Source: Candidatus Hydrogenedentota bacterium | GTDB taxonomy: Bacteria > Hydrogenedentota > Hydrogenedentia > Hydrogenedentales > CAILVY01 | Assembly (NCBI GenBank): GCA_903837785.1 | Contig: CAILVY010000179.1 | Location: forward strand, 1 to 46,312 | Direction: 5' to 3' | Length of the DNA stretch: 46,312 nucleotides | Part shown: one piece after another, positions 17,574 to 24,455 of the stretch | How positions within the stretch are numbered: the stretch's first letter is position 1 | Layout: each line of letters opens with the position of its first letter | Made by a program: the position numbers and the translations under genes | The notes under the pieces: model-generated | Databases searched by the model: none | Told to the model about the DNA's origin: nothing | What the model saw: the letters and a program-made list of their open reading frames with translations, nothing else

Positions 17574-18974
17574 CTATACTCCATCTTTCCGTTTTCCGAA
17601 CATCTTGCCGAAAGTCGCGGCCTCAAGATCTTCGAAAAACATGCAGCGCCCGGTCTCGCCCCGCAGGCGGCGCACTTCGCGGATGCCCATGGCGCCCAGC
17701 AGCTCGAGCAACTGGTTCTGCCACGCGCCCATCATGTTGATAATCCGCTGAATGCCAAAGTCTTCCTCCACCTGCTCCAGCTCGATGGGGCACTGCTCGT
17801 CGCGTTCGCATTCGCCGCACAAGCGGCACTCGAGCGCGATCATGAGCGGCAGGTCTATCGCAACCAGGTCCGCGCCGCAGATGATCGCTTTCGCCACGTG
17901 TTCGGCCTGGGCAATGCCGCCGGAAGCAATCAGCGTCACGAGGTCGCGCATGCCTTCCTTGACCAGGGCGCGGTGGATTTCACGGAGCGCATCGCGCATG
18001 TGGCGCGGCTTCTCCGCGTTGCGCTCCCGGCCATGCGGGTCAAAGACGAGGTGGACCACTTCGGCGCCGTCGCGCGTCAATTGGCAGACCTGCTCCGCGG
18101 CCTCGGGCGTAACGTCAAGGCGAATGGCTACAATGCGGCTCGGGCTCTGTTCCTTGATGCGCGCCTGCAGGGACATGGCATTGTCCCCGTACGGGATCAT
18201 GACGAGGGGCGCCGTTGTGACGGCCTGGCCGATGTCTTCCGGCTGAAAGAGAGGAATGGCATAGCCATTGTCCAGCGAAATCCCGGGCGGCGTGGCATGC
18301 CCGTCCGCCACAAACAGCGTGCCGAGCTTCGCGGCCGCCTTCGCGACGGACGTCACGACGTTCCCCCGCTGGAAACGCTGTGGCACCAGGTCGAAGATGA
18401 CCGGAACGGGGATCTCCATCAGCGGCAGCGGCGAGGAAAGCATCCGTCCCTGTTCAAAGGCCAGGAACGGCAGTTTTCGTCCAATGTCCACGCTCGTGCT
18501 GATGTACTCGCGGCCGTGGATGCCGTCGCGCGTCGGACGCACGATCTCGGACATGTCCGTCCACATCGAGTCGAAGTCCGGCCCGGAGAAGGGGCCGCCG
18601 TATCCGGAGCCGGACACGGGAATGGACCCGGTTTCCGCCTGATACCAGTTGGATTGAATGATCTCGGGGGTGTAGTACGAATCGCCGAGGAGCTTGTACT
18701 CCGGATTGACCACGCGCGTGAGGATGCCCTTCGTGCAGTTCTGCACGCAGATCAGGCAGCCTTTGCACTGATAAATGTAGTCGAGAAAGCCCAGCTCGTC
18801 GCGGAGCGTGTCCGCCTCGTCGCGGTAAAACCCGTAGACGCAGGCCCGCTTCACGCAGTTGTGGCAGTTCGAGCAATCCTCGCGCCAGTCCACCACGCCC
18901 AGTTTGCCGATGGGGCGCTGGCGCGGGCGGACAGGATGAGTATGGATGTGGTACTTGGCGGGCACGGCGATCAA
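17574..18974 (-). CDS. Ferredoxin-FMN glutamate synthase-related protein (copy 2)
   Basis: A 466-residue paralogue of the next gene. Two [4Fe-4S] motifs are at the N-terminus (C34, C37, C40, C45; and CKGCLICVQNC at 70-80), followed by a glutamate synthase-type FMN barrel. The barrel shows LIASGGIAQAEHVAKAIICG and the C-terminal cysteine group CRLCGECERDEQC. The substrate-binding loop is less conserved than in copy 1: the KPGLGG segment is absent and replaced by a region around DPHGRERNAEKPRH. It may therefore be a structural or electron-transfer partner rather than a second synthase. The first codon overlaps the metF stop by 4 nt (ATGA). Its position between metF and the synthase suggests a bridge in the same complex; this is inference. 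Confidence 0.8.
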   Translation of the reverse strand: MIAVPAKYHIHTHPVRPRQRPIGKLGVVDWREDCSNCHNCVKRACVYGFYRDEADTLRDELGFLDYIYQCKGCLICVQNCTKGILTRVVNPEYKLLGDSYYTPEIIQSNWYQAETGSIPVSGSGYGGPFSGPDFDSMWTDMSEIVRPTRDGIHGREYISTSVDIGRKLPFLAFEQGRMLSSPLPLMEIPVPVIFDLVPQRFQRGNVVTSVAKAAAKLGTLFVADGHATPPGISLDNGYAIPLFQPEDIGQAVTTAPLVMIPYGDNAMSLQARIKEQSPSRIVAIRLDVTPEAAEQVCQLTRDGAEVVHLVFDPHGRERNAEKPRHMRDALREIHRALVKEGMRDLVTLIASGGIAQAEHVAKAIICGADLVAIDLPLMIALECRLCGECERDEQCPIELEQVEEDFGIQRIINMMGAWQNQLLELLGAMGIREVRRLRGETGRCMFFEDLEAATFGKMFGKRKDGV

Positions 18975-19885
18975 GCCTCCAATCCGGACCGTTGAATGAT
19001 TTCGAGGGCGGCGTCTTCGTCGCCTTCCGCGCTGATCTGGAATCCGCGAACGCCCTTGAGGGCGGAGATCTGCTTGATCGTCTCGACGGCGATCTCGATG
19101 CCGACCGCGCGCTGGGCCGCCGCACCGCTGGCCGCGGCCATGCGCTCCAGCAACGCCTGGGGCACCCGCGGCGAGGGCCGGCCCGCGGCAACAGCGTTCG
19201 CCTCGTCCGCGCTGAGCAAGGCCTGAACGCCTGCCACAATGGCCGTCTTTTCATGCAGCCCGCGCTGCGTCATGCAGTCCATCCACGCGCCAAAGCGTTC
19301 CAGGTCATAAACCGGTTGCGTGATGAGAAAAGATGCGCCCGCATTCACCTTCTTCGCGGCCCGCATCGCCTGCAACTCCTGCGGGTCGGCAAACGGCGCG
19401 GCCACCGCGCCCACGCAGAAGGGCCCGGCCGCCTCAAAGTGTTCGCCGCAGACCGCCGAGCCGTTCTTGCCCAGGCGCGCGATGGCGTCAACCAGTTGAA
19501 TCGAATCAATGTCGTAGACATTCTTCGCGGGGGGGCATACGCCCAACGTCTGATGCGTGCCGCTCGTGCACAGGATGTTCCGCACGCCGAGCGCCTGCGC
19601 CCCGAGACACTCCCCGATGAGCGCAATGCGGTTCCGGTCGCGGGTGACGATGTGCAGGATGGGTTCCACGCCCTCGGCGGCCACGAGCGCCGCCGCCGCC
19701 AGCGCGGACATGCACAGGCCGTTCCGGCTGTCGCTCACGCCGATCGCGTGAACCTTCCCCGCAAACCGCTTCGCGGCCGCGCGCAGCGGCGCGGGATCGC
19801 CGCCCTTGGGCGGGGCAATCTCCACGCTAAGGAGGGGCACACCCGAACTGATCCTCGACTGGAACTTCGTCTCGCTTGTTGTCAT
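18971..19885 (-). CDS. metF: Methylenetetrahydrofolate reductase flavoprotein
   Basis: MetF of 304 residues, an FAD TIM-barrel enzyme interconverting 5,10-methylene-THF and 5-methyl-THF. Motifs in order are LSVEIAPPKGGDP at the N-terminal strand with the catalytic Glu, HAIGVSDSRNG, LHIVTRDRNR, the FAD/folate segment NILCTSGTHQ, FCVGAVAAPF, and FLITQPVYDLERFGAWMD near the C-terminus. The segment usually read as RGD in E. coli-type MetF is CTSG here, closer to acetogen-type MetF proteins that depend on MetV. AGGAAG lies 6 nt before the start codon. It overlaps the next gene by 4 nt, and MetV is encoded at the far end of the same operon. The physiological direction (reduction in a Wood-Ljungdahl/methyl branch, or oxidation) cannot be decided here. 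Confidence 0.88.
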   Translation of the reverse strand: MTTSETKFQSRISSGVPLLSVEIAPPKGGDPAPLRAAAKRFAGKVHAIGVSDSRNGLCMSALAAAALVAAEGVEPILHIVTRDRNRIALIGECLGAQALGVRNILCTSGTHQTLGVCPPAKNVYDIDSIQLVDAIARLGKNGSAVCGEHFEAAGPFCVGAVAAPFADPQELQAMRAAKKVNAGASFLITQPVYDLERFGAWMDCMTQRGLHEKTAIVAGVQALLSADEANAVAAGRPSPRVPQALLERMAAASGAAAQRAVGIEIAVETIKQISALKGVRGFQISAEGDEDAALEIIQRSGLEA

Positions 19886-19986
19886 GGCTTCCTACCCTGT
19901 ATGTCCGCGTATGTTCCGTGCCTTTTCTTCGATGGAACGACGCTGTCTCTTCGATTGTGTTTCGCGCCGGAGCCCGGGCGAGGGCT

Positions 19987-20397
19987 TCAGCCCGCCGTGC
20001 AGATGGGGCTTTCGCCCAGGGCGCAAATCCGGCCCACTGCTTCGCGCACGAGTCCCTGGAGGTCATCGCCCCGTCCGCAGTGCAGCAGCACCGCCCGTTC
20101 CGGCTCCATGCCAATCTCCGACAGGAGCCGTTGAACCGTGCCCACCCGAATTTCCGCCCGGTAGTTGCCCTGGGCGAGATGACATTCGCCCTTCGGGCAC
20201 GTCACTACAAGCAGGCCGCGCGCGCCCGACTCCATGGCGTGAAACATGTACTGCGCATCCGTCTTCCCGCTGCACGGCAACGCGCGCACACGAACATGCA
20301 CCCCGTCCTGGGTCCACTGGCGCGGAAATCGCGTTCCCTCGGGAATGCAGTGATGGCAGATGTATACAGAGATGCCGGGTTCGTGGGACTCGCTCAT
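19987..20397 (-). CDS. Hydrogenase iron-sulfur subunit, MvhD/FlpD family (copy 2)
   Basis: First gene of the redox operon, 136 residues. It has the same cysteine skeleton as MvhD: YICHHC (C14, C17), LPCSGKTDAQYMF, and CPKGECHLAQGNYRAE. It is shorter at the C-terminus than copy 1 and lacks the double cysteine (CC) at the first position. Paralogy with 6855-7337 is obvious, but the two differ over most of their length, so this is not a recent duplication. Lying directly before metF (101-nt gap), it probably docks to the MetF side or to the glutamate synthase-like subunits. The start ATG is preceded by GAGAAGG. The promoter and inverted repeats lie in its leader. Confidence 0.82.
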   Translation of the reverse strand: MSESHEPGISVYICHHCIPEGTRFPRQWTQDGVHVRVRALPCSGKTDAQYMFHAMESGARGLLVVTCPKGECHLAQGNYRAEIRVGTVQRLLSEIGMEPERAVLLHCGRGDDLQGLVREAVGRICALGESPICTAG

Positions 20398-20420
20398 TGG
20401 ACCTTCTCACTCGTTCGCTG

Positions 20421-20441
20421 GAAACTAGAAATTCTCGTTTC
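20421..20441. repeat. 21-bp inverted repeat in the leader of the redox operon
   Basis: GAAAC and GTTTC form the outer arms and AGAA/TTCT the inner arms around a central A; only one pair (T/C) does not match. It lies 24 nt before the first start codon and downstream of the promoter, so it may be an operator or an RNA hairpin controlling translation. Confidence 0.5.
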
Positions 20442-20452
20442 AGGTCGCGGTT

Positions 20453-20485
20453 GCCCGCCTGGACTTCAGCGCATTCAGGGCGGGC
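20453..20485 (-). other. Leader hairpin upstream of the redox operon
   Basis: Arms GCCCGCCTG and CAGGGCGGGC pair over 9 bp with one bulged base. It falls inside the roughly 115-nt 5' leader of the operon. No T-tract follows, so a terminator or attenuator is not proven. Confidence 0.4.
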
Positions 20486-20520
20486 GAACCGGAGTTGCGG
20501 TGCCGCAGCCAACGCGCCGC

Positions 20521-20550
20521 ATCATAGACCCTGCCCGGGTACGATGTCAA
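20521..20550 (-). promoter_or_regulatory. Sigma-70 promoter of the ten-gene redox operon
   Basis: Read on the minus strand, TTGACA (20550-20545) and TATGAT (20526-20521) are separated by 18 nt: a perfect -35 and a 5-of-6 -10. Transcription would begin near 20514 and give a leader of about 115 nt. Of the 394-nt gap between this operon and the divergent gene at 20792, this promoter, the two inverted repeats and the forward promoter at 20715 are all that I can identify. Confidence 0.75.
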
Positions 20551-20714
20551 AATTGTACCATGTTCTTTCACCGCAGGGGGTGGCGCGGAGGCAAAAACAC
20601 CCCATCAGTCCGTACATCAAGGTAGCTTTTCGGCGAAGAGCCTGTCAAAAAGATACCGCAACGTACGATTATTGCGTGACAGTTCGCGCGCTGTCCTCGT
20701 ACCCGAAAAAGGGC

Positions 20715-20743
20715 TTGACACGCTCTGGAGCGAGGTCTAAACT
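20715..20743 (+). promoter_or_regulatory. Sigma-70 promoter of the 91-residue orphan gene
   Basis: TTGACA (20715-20720) and TAAACT (20738-20743) have the ideal 17-nt spacing. The start codon follows about 48 nt later with GGGGAGGA between. Confidence 0.75.
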
Positions 20744-20791
20744 CGTTTCCGGTTCAGACTCGGGTTCCAAGGTAGCGGGGAGGACATCAAG

Positions 20792-21067
20792 ATGCCGGTG
20801 GCCGTCAATGGCAATGGGAAGTTGGACATGGACGCCCTCCGAATGGAACTGAGCCGCTTGGGCTGCGGATTCCGCTTCTGCGGCGCCCACGGGTTCATCT
20901 TTGCCCCGCAGCACTCCGGCGGGCTCAACATCGAGAACGGCGCCCTTCACCTGTGGGACCTGGGCGTAAACGTCTACCTCAATCTTGAGTCAGCCCATCA
21001 GAAGTTGAGCGCCCTGCCCAACAACATAGGCTACGAGAAGGTCTGCCGTTCCCTCCTGGAAGCGTAG
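20792..21067 (+). CDS. Hypothetical protein, 91 residues
   Basis: Not recognised. It is supported as a gene by a near-consensus promoter, a good ribosome site (GGGGAGGA, 7-8 nt before the ATG) and a non-repetitive globular composition. The protein has two cysteines in CGFRFCGAHGF, a beta-like segment around FIFAPQ, and a helical C-terminus ending CRSLLEA. No signal peptide or membrane segment is visible. It is transcribed divergently from the redox operon and convergently to holA. A small regulator or redox accessory is possible, but nothing in the sequence proves it. Confidence 0.65.
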   Translation: MPVAVNGNGKLDMDALRMELSRLGCGFRFCGAHGFIFAPQHSGGLNIENGALHLWDLGVNVYLNLESAHQKLSALPNNIGYEKVCRSLLEA

Positions 21068-21108
21068 GAAGACCGCGGCGGCGCCACGCACGCGGATTGG
21101 GGCTACGG

Positions 21109-22146
21109 CTATCGCCGCACGGCGGTCGCGGGGCGCTTGACGGAGGCGAGCTTGATGACGAGCATCTCGAGGGCGAGGTCTTTGTCCACGCCCGTGCTCC
21201 GCATGAGGAAGTGCGTGTCAGTGCACAGGGCAAATGCGGCCTTCAGCTTGGCGAGGCCGAGCTTCTTGGCCAGCGGCAGCACTTTGTTCTCGACGAAACG
21301 GCTCTTGACGCTGAGTTTGGTTTCGGGGCTGGCCTGATACGCGGTTTCGAGCAGCCAGTTGATGAGCCCCATGATCTCGTCAGGCGCTTTGCCGTAGTCC
21401 GTGAGTTGCCGGAGCGAACGCAGCGCCTTTTCCGTGTCGGAGGCCGCAATCGCGTCCGTAAGCGCCCACACGGACTCCTCGGCCACGTCGGCGCACGCCG
21501 CAACGATGTCGCGCACCCGGATAAGCTGCTCGGAGCCGACGTAGCTCGAAACCAGATTGACGGCGTTGCAGATGTCGCTCAGGCGGTTTCCGGAGCGGCG
21601 GGCGATCTCCCCCACGGCCTCGTCTTCTATTCGCTTGCCGCGGGCCTCGACCTCCGTGCGCACCCAGCGCTCCAGCCCCGCATCGTCCAGTTGCGGGCAT
21701 TCCACTACGCCGCCGGCCTTCTCGCAGGCTTTGTAGAACTTCTTGCGCTTGTCGATCTGTGTGGCGACAAGCATGAGCAGGGCGGAATCGCAGCCGGAGT
21801 CCACGTAGTCGAGCAGTGCCTTGAGCGGCGAACCGCGTTCGCCGGACATGGCGTTGTATTTCTCGGCATTGCGCACGAGCACCACGCGGCGCTCGGCGAG
21901 AAAGGGCAGGGTCTTCGCTTCGAGGATGATGTCCTCGATGGACGTTTCGTCCGCATAGAAGACGCTGTAGACGAGATCGCCGAGCCCCTCGGGAACATAC
22001 GTGTCCGTGAGGCGCTTGATCGCCCGGTCCGCCAACAGCGGTTCCCAGGAGGGGTCCTTCTTTCTGGGCGCGGTGCCGGGACAAAACAGGAGCACCGGCG
22101 GCAGCGGGGACTTGCCGATCAGGTCGTGGAGTTCCCGGACGTGCAT
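21109..22146 (-). CDS. holA: DNA polymerase III subunit delta
   Basis: HolA-type clamp-loader subunit, 345 residues, which opens the sliding clamp. Recognisable features are VLLFCPG at the start in place of the usual nucleotide loop, a DETSIEDIILEAKTLPF segment followed by ERRVVLVRNAEKY, ALLMLVATQIDKRKKFYKA, and RSGNRLSDICNAVNLVSSY. The third domain follows with VWALTDAIAASDTEKAL. The start is placed at ATG 22146 (MHVREL) because the longer frame upstream runs through lptE in another frame. It is the third gene of a bamD-lptE-holA operon; lptE-holA adjacency is common in Gram-negatives. I see no terminator between it and the convergent orphan gene. Confidence 0.85.
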   Translation of the reverse strand: MHVRELHDLIGKSPLPPVLLFCPGTAPRKKDPSWEPLLADRAIKRLTDTYVPEGLGDLVYSVFYADETSIEDIILEAKTLPFLAERRVVLVRNAEKYNAMSGERGSPLKALLDYVDSGCDSALLMLVATQIDKRKKFYKACEKAGGVVECPQLDDAGLERWVRTEVEARGKRIEDEAVGEIARRSGNRLSDICNAVNLVSSYVGSEQLIRVRDIVAACADVAEESVWALTDAIAASDTEKALRSLRQLTDYGKAPDEIMGLINWLLETAYQASPETKLSVKSRFVENKVLPLAKKLGLAKLKAAFALCTDTHFLMRSTGVDKDLALEMLVIKLASVKRPATAVRR

Positions 22147-22150
22147 GGAA

Positions 22151-22714
22151 TCACCAGGGTTCGACGACGCGGTAGAAAATGTCCGAGGCGAGTTGTTCCA
22201 GGGCTTCAGACGCGGCCCGGTTCTCTTCTTCGCTCGCGAAGGAGCGAACCGTGGGCAGGAAGGTTTCCGCGTTGCCGCGGAGCCGGTCCGAGGATTGTCC
22301 GGCGGCGCGCGTGTAATACGTGGTTTCTCCGGCCACGACAGGCTCTTCCCACAGCGTGGTCCCGCTCTGCACTTCGCGCAGGCGCACCGCGGCCGTGATG
22401 ACGACGATGAACTGCGTCGTCTCGTCCTTCTGATACGTGAGCCCCTTGAGCTTGTAGTTGAGAATCTTCCCTTCAAGGATCAGGTCGGCGTCTTTCTCCG
22501 TCACCACGTCGAGCCGGCCGTCATGCAGGAATTTCCGGATGACGGCGTTCGTGAGCGGCGCCTGGAGATCGTACTCCCGGCTCTCGTCATAGAACGGCGA
22601 GACCGCGATCGTCCGGTATTTGGGGTCGAGCGAACTCTTGGTTGTGTAGCCGCACCCCGCCAGGCACAGGGCGCTCAGGGCCGCCAGGGCAAGTATGAAG
22701 CGGTTGTGTCTCAT
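22151..22714 (-). CDS. lptE: LptE-like LPS-assembly lipoprotein
   Basis: A 187-residue lipoprotein of the LptE family, the plug of the LptD translocon that inserts LPS in the outer membrane. A signal peptide ends in a lipobox, ALCLAGC, with the modified Cys at 21. The following GYTTKSSLDPKYRTIAV matches the family start (cysteine-GY... then a conserved strand of the type ikTIaV). The middle (LTNAVIRKFLHDGRLDVV, DADLILEGKI) and the end (ASDIFYRVVEPW) also fit. It overlaps bamD by 4 nt and precedes holA by 4 nt. Assignment rests on family pattern and gene order. Confidence 0.82.
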   Translation of the reverse strand: MRHNRFILALAALSALCLAGCGYTTKSSLDPKYRTIAVSPFYDESREYDLQAPLTNAVIRKFLHDGRLDVVTEKDADLILEGKILNYKLKGLTYQKDETTQFIVVITAAVRLREVQSGTTLWEEPVVAGETTYYTRAAGQSSDRLRGNAETFLPTVRSFASEEENRAASEALEQLASDIFYRVVEPW

Positions 22715-23712
22715 TGCAGCTCCCGGAGTTTCGTAATCTCGGCGCGGGCCTTCGTTTCGTTCTTGGGATGCGCGGCAAGCCAGGCCTGTGCCGGCTTGAA
22801 CGACGCGGTGTCCGCGTATTGATCCACGAGGAGTTGATAGTAGATCCGTGCGGACTCGAATTCGCGGCGCTTCTCGTGGAATCGGGCGGTTTGCAGCCGC
22901 TGGGTGGCGGTCTTGTCCCGCATCTCCTGCCGTTTCTGCTTCAAGTCGGCCACACGGGCGTCGTCCGGATAGCGGTCGATGAAATCATCGATGGCGCGGA
23001 CCGCCAGTTCGCTCGGCGTCTGATCATACGGGGCCGGCAAAGAACCCTTGTAGTAGCAGGTGGCCAGGCCGAAGCAGGCCTTGTCCACCCAGTCCGAATC
23101 CTTGTAATCTTCGAGGACGCGGCGGTATTCGAAACAGGCTTCCGTATATTCCTTCGAGGCCTCATGGCAAAGGCCGACCTTGAACTGGGCCTCGGCGGCC
23201 GCAGGCGTGAACGGCTGGTTCTGGATCACCATGGCGTAAGTTTCAGTGGCCCGCCGGAGCATGCGCTTGCGCAGCGGGTTCCACCAGTGCTTCACCTTCT
23301 TCAAGCCGCGTTCGTAGAGAAAGTCGCCAATCTCATACTGCTTCTTGATCGCGTCGTTGTACAAGGCCGTTTCGGGATACGTGGTCAGGAGGTGCTGAAA
23401 CTCCTTCGAGGCGTCCTTCCACTTGCGCTGCTTCATGCGGATTTCGCCGCGCAGAAACTGGTTCTGATCGGCCATATCGCTGTCGCCGTAGAAGTCGTTG
23501 AACTTGCTTGTCTCGTCCCACGCTTTGCGGAGGTCGCCCTGCATCATGAGCCCGCGGGCGAACTCGATCTGGAGTTCCGGCGTCTCCTTGGGCAGCTTCT
23601 TCATACGCGTGAAGCGCTTGGTCTGGGGCGTCCAGGTCCACTGGGCATGCGCCACACCCGCCGCCAGCACACATGCCAGCAGCACCACGATGCACCTCGG
23701 AAAACGCAGCAT
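22711..23712 (-). CDS. bamD: BamD-like outer-membrane assembly TPR protein
   Basis: A 333-residue TPR protein resembling BamD (YfiO), which helps fold outer-membrane beta-barrels. A signal peptide (CIVVLLACVLAAGVAHA) ends at an AHA cleavage site; there is no lipobox cysteine, unlike classical BamD. Repeats include FARGLMMQGDLRKAWDETS, the segment QRKWKDASKEFQHLLTTYPE, AEAQFKVGLCHEASKEYTEA, and FESARIYYQLLVDQYADT. The start is chosen at ATG 23712, which has GGAG about 9 nt upstream; a TTG five codons earlier is possible. It overlaps lptE by 4 nt. A general TPR periplasmic protein is the alternative. Confidence 0.78.
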   Translation of the reverse strand: MLRFPRCIVVLLACVLAAGVAHAQWTWTPQTKRFTRMKKLPKETPELQIEFARGLMMQGDLRKAWDETSKFNDFYGDSDMADQNQFLRGEIRMKQRKWKDASKEFQHLLTTYPETALYNDAIKKQYEIGDFLYERGLKKVKHWWNPLRKRMLRRATETYAMVIQNQPFTPAAAEAQFKVGLCHEASKEYTEACFEYRRVLEDYKDSDWVDKACFGLATCYYKGSLPAPYDQTPSELAVRAIDDFIDRYPDDARVADLKQKRQEMRDKTATQRLQTARFHEKRREFESARIYYQLLVDQYADTASFKPAQAWLAAHPKNETKARAEITKLRELQ

Positions 23713-23765
23713 ATCCACCTGCTCCAACCATCATTGTTCCGGCGGCGCGCGCCGGGGAATCCGCG

Positions 23766-24215
23766 TTATGCTTTCTTTGCCGCTTTCTTCTTCTTGGCGG
23801 GCGCTTTCTTCGCCGGGGCCTTCGGGGCGGGCTCGGCCTCCACCCGGGTCAGAAACTGATTCACGAGGCCAAAGCTCTTGTCCACGGTTTCCTGAAACCG
23901 CGCACGGCCGCCGTGCAGGGCCTTGACCCATTCATCCACGATGGCCTTGCCCTCTTTCGGCAGCCAGTCCGCGCCGTCAACATTCTGCTTGATCACCTTC
24001 TCTGAACGGTTCTGGACCTGGGCAATCAATTTGAATGCCTTGTCAAAGGCTTGCTGCTGCAGCTTTACCGCGCTCTGGGCGGTCTTCAGGGCCTGGCGCC
24101 GCGCACGGGCGCGCGCTTCCTCGGTCCGGTCGGAAACTTCCTTCTTCACCTTGTTCGCTCCCCGGGTCACCGCCTTCTTCGCCGCTTTCGCCAACGTGGG
24201 CTTGCTCTTCTTCAT
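23766..24215 (-). CDS. Phasin-like protein with lysine/alanine-rich tail
   Basis: A 149-residue helical protein. The core (about 45-125) has the amphipathic heptads of phasins, which coat polyhydroxyalkanoate granules, e.g. TAQSAVKLQQQAFDKAFKLI and ARFQETVDKSFGLVNQFL. Both ends are basic, and the C-terminus is a histone H1-like AP/K repeat ending in KKKKAAKKA, as in PhaF-type proteins that also bind DNA. The start at 24215 is supported by GGAGGA 8 nt upstream; the frame is open further upstream without a ribosome site. There is no PHA synthase in the window, so the granule role is inferred. A nucleoid-associated protein is the alternative. Confidence 0.6.
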   Translation of the reverse strand: MKKSKPTLAKAAKKAVTRGANKVKKEVSDRTEEARARARRQALKTAQSAVKLQQQAFDKAFKLIAQVQNRSEKVIKQNVDGADWLPKEGKAIVDEWVKALHGGRARFQETVDKSFGLVNQFLTRVEAEPAPKAPAKKAPAKKKKAAKKA

Positions 24216-24270
24216 GGCTGGTGTCCTCCATCGCGCATGGGTGGGTACATTTCCACCTTCTGTTGCCGCC

Positions 24271-24300
24271 ATTATAATATGCGAAGTTGGACAAAGCCAA
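24271..24300 (-). promoter_or_regulatory. Possible promoter of the phasin-like gene
   Basis: TATAAT reads on the minus strand at 24276-24271, with TTGGCT 18 nt further upstream. The same AT-rich patch also reads TATAAT on the plus strand (24273-24278). The -35 match is weak. Confidence 0.35.
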
Positions 24301-24346
24301 CCGATTTCACAGGGTTCGGAGGGAACTTTCCAGGGGAGCTTGGGTT

Positions 24347-24352
24347 TATAAT
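24347..24352 (+). promoter_or_regulatory. Possible -10 element of the secreted Ala/Pro protein gene
   Basis: A perfect TATAAT lies about 100 nt before the start codon at 24456. No convincing -35 is seen. The leader would contain a GCGCT/AGCGC hairpin. Confidence 0.35.
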
Positions 24353-24455
24353 GGCGTGCGAGAAGTCGCCGGGGGTGCGCGCTGCGTAGCGCGGCGGCGC
24401 CGCCGGAAGGATGAGAACGGCAAAGAGCGAACAACTAGCGGAAAGGAAGAGGAAC

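Noticed and set aside
13465..18995. Two very long plus-strand frames (13465-16035 and 16041-18995) opposite the amidotransferase and FMN-protein genes
   Set aside because: Same high-GC shadow pattern with low-complexity His/Arg-rich products; the minus-strand genes have intact cofactor motifs.
20398..20520. A folate-, glutamine- or SAM-type riboswitch in the redox operon leader
   Set aside because: Hairpins are present but I could not match any known aptamer core; left as unexplained inverted repeats.
23735..23765. Terminator between the phasin-like gene and bamD
   Set aside because: A GC palindrome is present, but there is no T-tract and its extent is unclear.
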